The notes beneath the pieces were generated by a model that worked only from the letters and a program-made list of their open reading frames with translations, did no database searches and had not been told where the DNA came from. Of a stretch of DNA of 64,000 bases, positions 25,022 to 32,826 are shown piece by piece. Made by a program: the position numbers and the translations under genes. Location: positions 218,515 through 282,514 of the forward strand of contig NZ_KB904339.1 in the NCBI RefSeq assembly GCF_000380045.1. The letters are read 5' to 3'. Source of the stretch: Streptococcus marimammalium DSM 18627. Its GTDB lineage: Bacteria; Bacillota; Bacilli; Lactobacillales; Streptococcaceae. Numbering within the stretch: position 1 is the stretch's first letter; every line of letters starts with the position of its first letter.

Positions 25022-26920
25022 TTGACTAAAGATATTGTTATTGTTGGAGCTGGTTATGCTGGTATTTCTGCAGCAAAAACTTTGGCGAAAACGTTTAAAA
25101 AAAAGGATGAGATAACAATTACTCTCATCGATAAAAATTCATTTCATACTTATATGACTGAATTACATGAAGTAGCTGCAGGACGAATTGAACCTGAATC
25201 TATTAAATTTGATTTGCAACGCATTTTTAGTAAATATCCTAAAGTCAAACTTGTCACTGATAAGGTAGTTTCTATTGACTATGATCAAAAAAAGGTATTT
25301 GCTGAGCATACAACATTAGCGTTTGATTATCTTATTTTAGCCATAGGAGCAGAAGCTAATGATTTTGGTATTCCAGGGGTTAAAGAAAATGGCTTTACAC
25401 TTTGGTCTATTGAAGCTGCTGAGCGTTTAAATAAACATATGATTGATTGTGCTTATAGAGCTATGAAAGAGCATGATATCAACAAACGAAAGGCTCTTTT
25501 AACATTTACTGTTATAGGAGCTGGCTTTACAGGTATTGAAATGATTGGAGAGTTGATTGATTGGATTCCAATTATTGCTAACCAATTTAAATTAGAACCA
25601 AATGAATTTTCACTAAAGCTTGTTGAGGCTACACCAAATATTCTTCAAATGGTGACAAAAAAAGAACAAGAAAAAACAATTAACTATCTCAACAAGAAAA
25701 ATGTAGAAATTTTATTAAATGATGCTGTTACAGAAATTAATAAAGAAAGTCTAGTGCTATCATCAGGTCGTACAATTTCAACGCATACTTCTATTTGGAC
25801 TTCAGGAATTAAAGCTAATAGTGATACCAAAGATTACGGAATAAAACAAGCTCGAGCTGGTAGATTGGTAGCTAACCAATATATGGAAGCTAAGGATAAA
25901 CAAGGTGTTTACGTTGCTGGTGACTTAGCTTATTACGAAGATCCTGAAAATGGTAACACACCAATCCCTCAAATCGTTCAAGCTGCTGAACAAACAGGGC
26001 ACACTGCTGCACAAAACATTATTGCATCAATTAATGGTGGTCAAAAACATGCCTTTAAAGGTAAATATGATGGATTCATGGTTTCTATTGGTGCCAAGTA
26101 TGGTGTTGCCTATATTATGAATAAATATCATATGACTGGTTTTTTTGCTATGCTTATGAAACACATCGTCAATGTTATTTATTTTCTTACGATTAGAAGT
26201 TTTTATAACGTTGGTGCTTATATTCGTCATGAATTCTTTGACATTAAACATAAGCGTAATATTTTTGGCGGTCATCTTTCAAGTAAAGGAAACAATTTAT
26301 GGCTTATCCCACTTCGCGTTTTCTACGGATCAGTTTGGCTTTATGAAGGGATAAAAAAAGCTTTTGGTCTTTTTGGAACTACTTCATGGTTTGGAGATAA
26401 AGTGGTCTTTCCATTTCCTTGGCTACAAGAAGCCGTTTCAGGTGCTTCTGAAGCTGCTGAAGCGACAACAAGTGCTTCTCAAGCAGGAGATGCAAGTGCT
26501 CAAATAGCTGAGCAAGTTTTTAGTTTAAACTATACTTATGGTGAGGAACCTATGCAAGTTCTAAAAGAGATGCCAGATTGGTTTGCTGCTATTATGAAAT
26601 TGATGATGCCTAATCAAGAAGTTGCTTTATTCATGCAAAAAATGATGACCTTGCTTGAAATTGGTATTGGATTAGCTTTAATAGGGGGAGCTTTTGTATG
26701 GCTAATCAGTGCGCTAACAGTTGGTCTAGTAGCAATGTTTTCTCTATCAGGAATGTTTTTCTGGGTTAATATGTGGTTTGTTCCAGTAGCAATTGCTTTA
26801 ATGGCTGGTGCGGGGCGTACTTTTGGACTAGACTACTGGATTATGCCATGGATTGGTAAGCGATTAGATAGACTTATTTATGGTAAAGTAAAACATATTT
26901 ATGGTTTTGAAGAAAAATAA
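25022..26920 (+). CDS. ndh2: Type II NADH dehydrogenase with C-terminal membrane domain
   Basis: A 632-residue flavoprotein. The FAD site is VGAGYAGISAAK at the N-terminus. The NADH site is IGAGFTGIEMIGE near 170, and VAGDLAYY plus PQIVQAAEQTG complete the quinone-reductase fold to ~345. Ordinary NDH-2 ends near 400. Here several hydrophobic helices follow (~375-395, ~440-460, ~540-615), with an Ala/Ser-rich loop between, resembling a DoxX-like membrane domain. The Listeria electron-transfer Ndh2 has the same kind of extension. It oxidises NADH and reduces (demethyl)menaquinone at the membrane. The start is TTG, eight bases after AAAGGAG. Confidence 0.9.
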   Translation: MTKDIVIVGAGYAGISAAKTLAKTFKKKDEITITLIDKNSFHTYMTELHEVAAGRIEPESIKFDLQRIFSKYPKVKLVTDKVVSIDYDQKKVFAEHTTLAFDYLILAIGAEANDFGIPGVKENGFTLWSIEAAERLNKHMIDCAYRAMKEHDINKRKALLTFTVIGAGFTGIEMIGELIDWIPIIANQFKLEPNEFSLKLVEATPNILQMVTKKEQEKTINYLNKKNVEILLNDAVTEINKESLVLSSGRTISTHTSIWTSGIKANSDTKDYGIKQARAGRLVANQYMEAKDKQGVYVAGDLAYYEDPENGNTPIPQIVQAAEQTGHTAAQNIIASINGGQKHAFKGKYDGFMVSIGAKYGVAYIMNKYHMTGFFAMLMKHIVNVIYFLTIRSFYNVGAYIRHEFFDIKHKRNIFGGHLSSKGNNLWLIPLRVFYGSVWLYEGIKKAFGLFGTTSWFGDKVVFPFPWLQEAVSGASEAAEATTSASQAGDASAQIAEQVFSLNYTYGEEPMQVLKEMPDWFAAIMKLMMPNQEVALFMQKMMTLLEIGIGLALIGGAFVWLISALTVGLVAMFSLSGMFFWVNMWFVPVAIALMAGAGRTFGLDYWIMPWIGKRLDRLIYGKVKHIYGFEEK

Positions 26921-27018
26921 CTATCCTTAAGAAAAATAATAATAAAGCATTCATCGGTAATTCTTAATAAAATGATTTATCATGGGTGCTTTTATTTATA
27001 GTAGAACTGGTGAATAAA

Positions 27019-28020
27019 ATGATACATACATTGTGGGAAAATTATCCTGATATTAATGATGCTTTGGAAGAAGTTAAGGAGATTATGCTGAGTAATATCT
27101 CAGTGATTCATCCCAAAGTAAAACAAAAAATAACGCAATATATTAATGCTCCCGGTAAATATGTCAGAGCAGGTCTTTTAGTGATGTTAGCAAAGGCAAC
27201 TGATGGTGAAATAAAAACGGGAAAACTCTATTTAGCAGCCTCAATTGAAGCATTCCACCTTGCGACTTTAATACATGATGATGTCATTGATCAAGCTGAT
27301 ACAAGAAGGAATATTGAGACATTTCACCAAACATTTTCAAATAAAATAGCCATTTATACTGGTGATTATCTTCTTTCTTATTCATCAAAATTAGCAGCTC
27401 TAGGCCTTGAAGAACTTATTGGTGATCAAAGAGAAATTGATTATTCAAAAAAGAATTTTAAAATTGTTGAAAGAATCTTATCTGGAGAATTATCTCAATT
27501 AATGAATTCTTTTAACACTAATATTACAGTCAAAGATTACTTGAAACAAGTTAGAGGAAAAACTGCATTTTTATTTGGTATTGCTGCACAGATGGGTGTT
27601 TTAACAGCAAATAGTAAAACTAAGGAATTAAACTTAGCCTTTAATTTTGGTCAATCTGTTGGTATGGCTTTTCAACTAACTGATGATTTGATTGATTTCA
27701 AAAAAACAGAAAAATATTCAGGAAAGCCACGATTACAAGATGTCCGAAATGGTATTTATACTTTTCCAGTTATTGTAGCTAAATCTCAAAATCCAACTAT
27801 TCAAGATTATTTACTAGATAAAAAAAATCAAGAATGGCAACCGGAAGAGTTAAAAGAATTTTATGATTTATTAGAAAGAAGCAAGGCTTTTTTAGAAACA
27901 GAAAAGCTAATCAATCGCTATATTGATAAATCATATAAATGTTTGACATGTTTTTTGTCAAAATCTGATTGCTTAGAAATTATAATGTTATTAAATACAT
28001 TATTTAATTTTTCTGATTAA
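27019..28020 (+). CDS. Trans-polyprenyl diphosphate synthase (DmkB-like)
   Basis: A 333-residue isoprenoid chain synthase. The first Asp-rich motif is HDDVID (about 86-91) and the second is DDLID, with GKYVRAGL near the N-terminus binding pyrophosphate. The product is probably a heptaprenyl- or longer diphosphate for the quinone tail attached by the MenA-like protein three genes downstream. ATG 27019 is preferred because family members start close to the LWENYP region. An in-frame GTG at 26986 would add 11 hydrophobic residues. The ribosome site is weak for both, so the start is uncertain. Confidence 0.85.
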   Translation: MIHTLWENYPDINDALEEVKEIMLSNISVIHPKVKQKITQYINAPGKYVRAGLLVMLAKATDGEIKTGKLYLAASIEAFHLATLIHDDVIDQADTRRNIETFHQTFSNKIAIYTGDYLLSYSSKLAALGLEELIGDQREIDYSKKNFKIVERILSGELSQLMNSFNTNITVKDYLKQVRGKTAFLFGIAAQMGVLTANSKTKELNLAFNFGQSVGMAFQLTDDLIDFKKTEKYSGKPRLQDVRNGIYTFPVIVAKSQNPTIQDYLLDKKNQEWQPEELKEFYDLLERSKAFLETEKLINRYIDKSYKCLTCFLSKSDCLEIIMLLNTLFNFSD

Positions 28021-28099
28021 AAAAAAACGTACAAAATACTAGTTTTTTTTAAAAAATTATTATATGATATAAACGAATCAAATACAAAGGAGCTTTAAA

Positions 28100-28627
28100 A
28101 TGAAAAAAAATTTATTTTTAAAAACTTTAGCACTTTTAAGTGCTACAACACTGCTTGTTGCATGTAGTAATAACTCAACAAAGTCAAATTCAGAAGTTGA
28201 AAAAACTACTACAACAACAATGGATAAAAAAGATGATTCTCAGATGGAAATGATGAGTAATCTAAAGGACGGAACATACACTGCTGAATCAGAATATGAT
28301 GAACATGATTACAAAGTGATGCATACTATTGTTGTAAAAGACGGAAAAATCACTGAATCCGACTTTGACTATTACAGCAAAGAAGGAAACATGAGAAAAA
28401 GTGAAAACGAAGAATACAACAAAAATATGAAAGAAAAATCTGGCATTTCTTCAAAAGAAACTATTGAAAAACTAAATCAAGATCTAGTCGATAAACAGAC
28501 TGCTGATGTTGAAGTTGTAACTGGTGCAACTCATACTACTGATAATTTTAAAACAAGTGCTGAAGTATTGTTAAAAGCTGCAAGTGAAGGAAATACTGAA
28601 ACTGTTTCATTCAAATTTGGTGAGTAA
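28100..28627 (+). CDS. FMN-binding surface lipoprotein (PplA-like, single domain)
   Basis: A 175-residue lipoprotein with lipobox LLVAC (Cys22), a Ser/Thr/Lys linker, then one FMN-binding domain. DVEVVTGAT at 136-144 matches the ApbE target motif, with Thr144 as the expected covalent FMN site. The Listeria counterpart PplA has two such domains. This one has half that size. It would accept electrons from quinol outside the membrane and pass them to free flavin, iron or another acceptor. It is followed 96 bases later by the ApbE that would load it. The ribosome site is AAAGGAG. Confidence 0.88.
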   Translation: MKKNLFLKTLALLSATTLLVACSNNSTKSNSEVEKTTTTTMDKKDDSQMEMMSNLKDGTYTAESEYDEHDYKVMHTIVVKDGKITESDFDYYSKEGNMRKSENEEYNKNMKEKSGISSKETIEKLNQDLVDKQTADVEVVTGATHTTDNFKTSAEVLLKAASEGNTETVSFKFGE

Positions 28628-28653
28628 TATTTGAAGTTGAAATAACTTGGAAT

Positions 28654-28684
28654 GAGGAGTTGAGAAAAATCTCACTCCTTATTT
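28654..28684 (+). terminator. Imperfect hairpin between lipoprotein and apbE
   Basis: GGAGTTGAG and CTCACTCC pair over eight bases with one bulge, followed by TTATTTCTATTTT. It may be a partial terminator that keeps the lipoprotein mRNA more abundant than that of apbE. Confidence 0.45.
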
Positions 28685-28723
28685 CTATTTTAAATTATAT
28701 TACAAAGTAAAAGAGATAAGTTT

Positions 28724-29785
28724 ATGAAATTAAAATATTGGCTGTTATTATTGTTATTATCACTGATTTTTGTAGGTTGTAGCCAATCTAATCAAAAAAT
28801 AAATAATTCCACACAAAGCCACCTCCCAATTGTTAAAACACCTGAAAAAAGAAATGAAACCTTGCTTCATACTGTTGTGCAAATAAGCATTTATCATAAA
28901 AATCAAGAAAAAGTTTTAGATGAAGCTATTAGTTATATTGAGGAGATGGAAAAACTCTTATCAACTAACATAGTAGGTTCAGATATATATCGTATAAACC
29001 ACGCTAAGGGGAAGCCAACTAAAGTTGATGAACGAAGTTTTGAGTTGATTAAACAGGCTCTAGAAATATCAAAAGAAAGTGATGGAAAATTTGATATTAG
29101 TATTGGGGTTGTCACTAATTTATGGCAAATTGGTTCTGAAAATGCACGCTTGCCAAGTGATGAGGAAATCAAACAAGCCCTACCAATGATTAATTATCAT
29201 GATATTGTTTTAAATGATTCTGATAAAACTGTTCAAATAAAAGAAGGAATGATTCTTGAATTAGGTGGAATTTCAAAAGGTTATATTGCTGATCGTGTTA
29301 AAGATTTTTTAGCTAGTAAAGGTGTGACAACGGCTATTATCAATTTAGGAGGTAATGTTGTTGTTATGGGAACCTCTCCTAATAATTCGGAGGGTTGGAA
29401 AGTTGGAATACAAGACCCTGAAAAAACGAGAGGAGTAACTGTAGGATTTGTTTATCAAGAAGATTCATCAATTGTTACTTCAGGTATTTATGAGCGTTAT
29501 TTTGAAGAAAATGGTAAGAGATATCATCACATTATTGACCCAAAAACTGGTTATCCAATCGAAAATCAAATCTCAGGAGTTACTGTTTTTACGAAAACGT
29601 CAACTCAAGGAGATGGCTTATCAACCTCATTATTCTTATTAGGAATAGATGAAGGGTTAGAGTTGGTTAATCAAATAGAAGGTGTCGAAGCGATTTTCAT
29701 TGATAAAAATCATGGTATTCATCTTAGTAATGGCCTTAAAGAATCATTTGAATTAACCCATGGAGATTACTACATTGAAAAATAA
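28724..29785 (+). CDS. apbE: FAD:protein FMN transferase lipoprotein
   Basis: A 353-residue lipoprotein (lipobox IFVGC) of the ApbE family, which attaches FMN through a phosphoester to Thr or Ser in exported proteins. ELGGISKGYIADRV and NLGGNVVVMG form the FAD pocket, and TQGDGLSTSLF contains the metal-binding Asp. The length is normal. The partner is almost certainly the FMN-binding lipoprotein encoded immediately upstream, which has the target motif. The end overlaps the start region of the prenyltransferase gene, showing co-transcription. It corresponds to FmnB in Listeria. Confidence 0.92.
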   Translation: MKLKYWLLLLLLSLIFVGCSQSNQKINNSTQSHLPIVKTPEKRNETLLHTVVQISIYHKNQEKVLDEAISYIEEMEKLLSTNIVGSDIYRINHAKGKPTKVDERSFELIKQALEISKESDGKFDISIGVVTNLWQIGSENARLPSDEEIKQALPMINYHDIVLNDSDKTVQIKEGMILELGGISKGYIADRVKDFLASKGVTTAIINLGGNVVVMGTSPNNSEGWKVGIQDPEKTRGVTVGFVYQEDSSIVTSGIYERYFEENGKRYHHIIDPKTGYPIENQISGVTVFTKTSTQGDGLSTSLFLLGIDEGLELVNQIEGVEAIFIDKNHGIHLSNGLKESFELTHGDYYIEK

Positions 29786-30737
29786 AAACACTCAAACCTC
29801 ATTATCTCTAATTTCTTTTATAGAATTTGTTGAGCTAAAAACAAAAGTTGCAAGTATTTTTCCTATGCTAATTAGTTTTTTATGGTCACAATACTATTAT
29901 CATATTTTCAACACATTAAATAGTTTGATATTTATCATTGCAGTCATTAGTTTTGATATGTGTACAACAGCAATTAATAACACTGTCGATTACCATAAGG
30001 CTGTTGATTTTTCTTACAAATGGCAGGAAAATGTCATTGGTAAATATCAACTTAATGTTAAACAGATGATAAAGATTATTTTTTTATTACTTGGAATTTC
30101 GACCTTTTTCTCATTATTGTTAGTATTGCTTACAGATTTTTTGCTTTTGCCTATGGGAATTGTTTGCTTTTTAATCGGTATTTTTTATACCTATGGCCCA
30201 AAACCATTATCAAGATTACCACTAGGAGAGTTTTTTTCTGGCTTCACGATGGGATTTGGTATCTTTTTCTTAGCTCTTTATATTCAATTTCCCCAAAGGT
30301 TAATGACTAGTCAAATAACACTATCTCAAGTCACCATTTCCTGGGATATAGGTGAAATAGCACTTGTCTTTCTTATGAGCTTACCATTAGTAACATTGAT
30401 TGCAAATATCATGTTAGCAAATAATCTTTGTGACTATGAGCAGGATGTCAAAAATCAACGTTATACTCTAGTACACTATATCGGAATACAAAATGCTTTA
30501 GCATTGTACACTGTTTTTAATCTTTTTCCCTGGATTGTTTGGTTAGTCTTTCTTTTTGGACAATTAATTCCTTGGTATGGGTTATTAATTTATCCTTTTT
30601 TTCTGCTTAATTGGAAGAGCCTCAAACGATTTAAAAAAGAACAAATCAAATCAAACACATTTATTGAAGCTATTAAAAGCTTTTCCCTTTTTTCAGGTCT
30701 TTATATACTTACCTTGTTATTGGGGTTATTATTTTAA
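29775..30737 (+). CDS. menA: MenA/DmkA-like DHNA polyprenyltransferase
   Basis: A UbiA-family prenyltransferase of about 320 residues with eight or nine membrane helices. The two Asp-rich prenyl-phosphate motifs are NNTVDYHKAVD and NLCDYEQD. It would join the polyprenyl chain to 1,4-dihydroxy-2-naphthoate, giving demethylmenaquinone for the electron-transfer locus. No men genes for making the naphthoate ring, and no MenG-type methylase, are in the window. TTG 29775 is chosen because GGAG (29762-29765) precedes it with good spacing. The in-frame ATG at 29760 has no clear ribosome site. It overlaps apbE by 11 bases with the chosen start. Confidence 0.85.
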   Translation: MKNKNTQTSLSLISFIEFVELKTKVASIFPMLISFLWSQYYYHIFNTLNSLIFIIAVISFDMCTTAINNTVDYHKAVDFSYKWQENVIGKYQLNVKQMIKIIFLLLGISTFFSLLLVLLTDFLLLPMGIVCFLIGIFYTYGPKPLSRLPLGEFFSGFTMGFGIFFLALYIQFPQRLMTSQITLSQVTISWDIGEIALVFLMSLPLVTLIANIMLANNLCDYEQDVKNQRYTLVHYIGIQNALALYTVFNLFPWIVWLVFLFGQLIPWYGLLIYPFFLLNWKSLKRFKKEQIKSNTFIEAIKSFSLFSGLYILTLLLGLLF

Positions 30738-30756
30738 AAATTTATACTTGATTTTT

Positions 30757-31182
30757 TTATTGTAGTGGTAATATAATCTCATTTTCTTCACTAGGATTAA
30801 TACTATCTTGTTTTGTTATCTCAATCATTAATTGATGAGGTAAACAGACTAGTATTTGGCCATTTTTTTCAATCCATCCCGTGTTAACAGCGATTTGATC
30901 AGGACTATTATCTTCTTTTACTCTAATTTTATTTTGTTTGATTTCAATAATATTGTATTGTCCTTTGTGTGGATAGTAAGTTTTGGTTTGATGTGGTCCG
31001 TTTGAGCTAAGTTCATATGTGTCAACAACTTGACCATCAATTTTAACCATTGCAATTAATTGAGAATTTTCAATTTGATTGGTCTTCAAGTAAGTATAAG
31101 TAGAAGGTATGAAAGATAATAATATTGTTAGAAAAATCAAGATATAATCAAAGGGTTTTAATTGTTTTAAAATACTTCTCAT
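30757..31182 (-). CDS. eetA: EetA-like NusG domain II protein
   Basis: A 141-residue protein with one N-terminal membrane helix (~11-32) and an outward NusG_II beta domain. GWIEKNGQILVCLPHQLMIEI matches the domain's C-terminal signature. The usual SNCPDQVCV segment reads DNSPDQIAV here, so both conserved Cys of that segment are absent. In Listeria this family is EetA, a partner of EetB in extracellular electron transfer. The gene is convergent with menA and about 6 kb from eetB, unlike the adjacent Listeria pair. The ribosome site is AGGAGAAC. Confidence 0.78.
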   Translation of the reverse strand: MRSILKQLKPFDYILIFLTILLSFIPSTYTYLKTNQIENSQLIAMVKIDGQVVDTYELSSNGPHQTKTYYPHKGQYNIIEIKQNKIRVKEDNSPDQIAVNTGWIEKNGQILVCLPHQLMIEITKQDSINPSEENEIILPLQ

Positions 31183-31289
31183 AGTTCTCCTTTTTATAGG
31201 TTTAATTATTCAATATTTAAGTTTACTTTGAAGTATTAAAAATTAAAAAATTTTAGTGAATGTAAAGCTTACTTTTTAGCTGTAACTAT

Positions 31290-31298
31290 ATTATAACA
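31290..31298 (-). promoter_or_regulatory. Extended -10 for eetA; description of 31183-31578
   Basis: On the minus strand, TGT-TATAAT is an extended -10 box about 108 bases before the eetA start. The rest of 31183-31578 holds no recognisable gene. It contains several short inverted repeats: TTGTTAATAACAA near 31339, CAATCAA/TTGATTG near 31381, and GAAACTA/TAGTTTC near 31428. Confidence 0.5.
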
Positions 31299-31578
31299 TT
31301 TCTACTCATAAAGTAATATTGCAAGAAGAAATTAGTTTATTGTTAATAACAAACATGAGACATCGTTTTTAAAATGACAACAATCAACAAATTGATTGCT
31401 GAAGTGTAAACCTACTTACCTCACTTGAAACTACCAACAATTTATAGTTTCAGAAATTATTTCAAAAAAATTACTAATTTTTATAGAAAATAAAAATATA
31501 ATCTTTTGGAACAATAGCTTTATTTCAATGTAAGGTTTTGAAGTAGATTTATAGTTAAATAGAAAATAAGGAACTGAC

Positions 31579-32271
31579 ATGTATATATACGTTGAAAACA
31601 TAAAAAGATATGAAAATTTTTATAAAAGTGATTTTTATAACTATTTAAAAAAAGAAAATGAACCTTTTATATATGATATTTTAGAAGCTTTAACATTAGA
31701 TGCTGATGCTTTTGATGAGGAATTATATTTAGAATTATCCAATAAAATAAACATTAAAGTTGCTGTAAGAAAAAAATGTTTGATTGATGATAATGGCATA
31801 AGACTATCCTCTGATGTGATTTGTGGAAGAAAACAATTTTATAAATTATATAATGGAGATCCTACAAAATGGATTCCAGCATATGAAAAAATAAGAAGCA
31901 ATGTCAATTTTCATTTTTTATGGCCACAGCATAAAGCTCCAACGATTAATACTCTAAGATATGCAAAATTTAAAGACAGAATAGACTATACATTATTTGA
32001 TTTAAAAAATTATTTCGAAAATAAAGAATGTAAATTATATAAAGCATTTACAAGTCCAAATACAAAAAAATGGTTAGAATCCTTCAATGATTTTACTGAT
32101 CTTGTTGATAAAATGAATTTAAATCATTTTGTAGATGAAAATTACAATGTATATGATATATCTACTCTAAATAAAGAAATTATCAAAGAATATATTGATA
32201 TAAATGAAATAAATAGAACACTAAATAAATATCTAGAAAATTTATTATATTTGGAACTTATTACTCAATAG
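31579..32271 (+). CDS. Unknown 230-residue protein, AT-rich
   Basis: I do not assign a function with confidence. The protein is soluble, rich in Lys, Asn, Ile and Tyr, and has no signal or membrane segment. The most striking stretch is NFHFLWPQHKAPTINTLRYAKFKDRIDY, given here as two parts (NFHFLWPQHKAPTINTLRYA, 20 residues, then KFKDRIDY). It is typical of a conserved hypothetical family found sporadically in Firmicutes (possibly DUF6994). Codon use is even more AT-biased than that of its neighbours, and it is flanked by poorly coding DNA, which suggests an acquired gene. The ribosome site AAGGAAC is moderate. It is a single gene without an obvious operon partner. Confidence 0.6.
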   Translation: MYIYVENIKRYENFYKSDFYNYLKKENEPFIYDILEALTLDADAFDEELYLELSNKINIKVAVRKKCLIDDNGIRLSSDVICGRKQFYKLYNGDPTKWIPAYEKIRSNVNFHFLWPQHKAPTINTLRYAKFKDRIDYTLFDLKNYFENKECKLYKAFTSPNTKKWLESFNDFTDLVDKMNLNHFVDENYNVYDISTLNKEIIKEYIDINEINRTLNKYLENLLYLELITQ

Positions 32272-32540
32272 AAGCCTTAATTTATGTCTAAAGATTTGAT
32301 TGCTTATTAGAGTGAGTTGAAAGTTTTTATTAGCTCAAAAAGAATGTGTATAGAGAGAAATAAACTTATCAATGAAAATTGAATATTTATTGTTAGGAGA
32401 ATATTAGTTTTAATTTTTTAGATTATTTAATGTCACAAAATTTTAAAGTAGTGATTAATAGACAATTAGTAAATGCGTAAGCTAACATGATTTTGTTATA
32501 CTTCTTTATTTGAAGATAAAAAACTAGAAATTATAGTAAA

Positions 32541-32586
32541 CATCCCAAGAGTTGGATAATAAATCTAACGATTGGGTTTTTTTATG
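32541..32586 (+). terminator. Terminator; description of 32272-32826
   Basis: CCCAA and TTGGAT pair with ATCTAA and TTGGG across a small G-A internal loop, followed by seven T. It would end transcription from the left. The rest of 32272-32730 holds no convincing gene. Two short frames (about 27 codons ending near 32480, and 50 codons from 32583) have no ribosome site and no recognisable product. Confidence 0.6.
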
Positions 32587-32732
32587 AATTTTAAATCTAA
32601 AATAACAGCTACTATTAAAATTTTAAAAAATAATGATGGTAAATTTGATATCTTTCGAATTATTTATATTAATAAAAATAATCCTCTCAAAAATTATTCT
32701 ATTTTCCTTTGCGATAAGGAAATAGATTGTTT

Positions 32733-32747
32733 ATGAAAGGGTTTACA
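32733..32747. promoter_or_regulatory. cre box overlapping the beta-glucosidase -35
   Basis: ATGAAAGGGTTTACA fits the cre consensus with one mismatch (G at position 8) and includes the whole -35 hexamer. CcpA binding here would exclude RNA polymerase, giving glucose repression of the PTS operon. Confidence 0.6.
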
Positions 32748-32770
32748 TTAGTAGTTTTATTTTTTATAAT
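32742..32770 (+). promoter_or_regulatory. Promoter of the beta-glucoside PTS operon
   Basis: TTTACA (32742-32747), a 17-base spacer and TATAAT (32765-32770). The GH1 gene starts 56 bases downstream after AGAGAGGA. Confidence 0.8.
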
Positions 32771-32826
32771 GCAATTAGAAAAATAGTAAATTATACTTTA
32801 TTTATCATAAAAGAGAGGAAAACAAA

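Noticed and set aside
31330..31440. Several short inverted repeats as Rex or other redox operators for eetA
   Set aside because: TTGTTAATAACAA has no spacer between half-sites, so it does not fit the Rex consensus, and the other arms are only seven bases.
32541..32586. T-box or other riboswitch before the GH1 operon
   Set aside because: The terminator hairpin has an internal G-A loop, but there is no T-box consensus upstream, and the operon promoter lies downstream of it.
32583..32735. 50-codon frame after the terminator before the GH1 operon
   Set aside because: The ATG is in the terminator's T run without a ribosome site, and the product is not recognisable.
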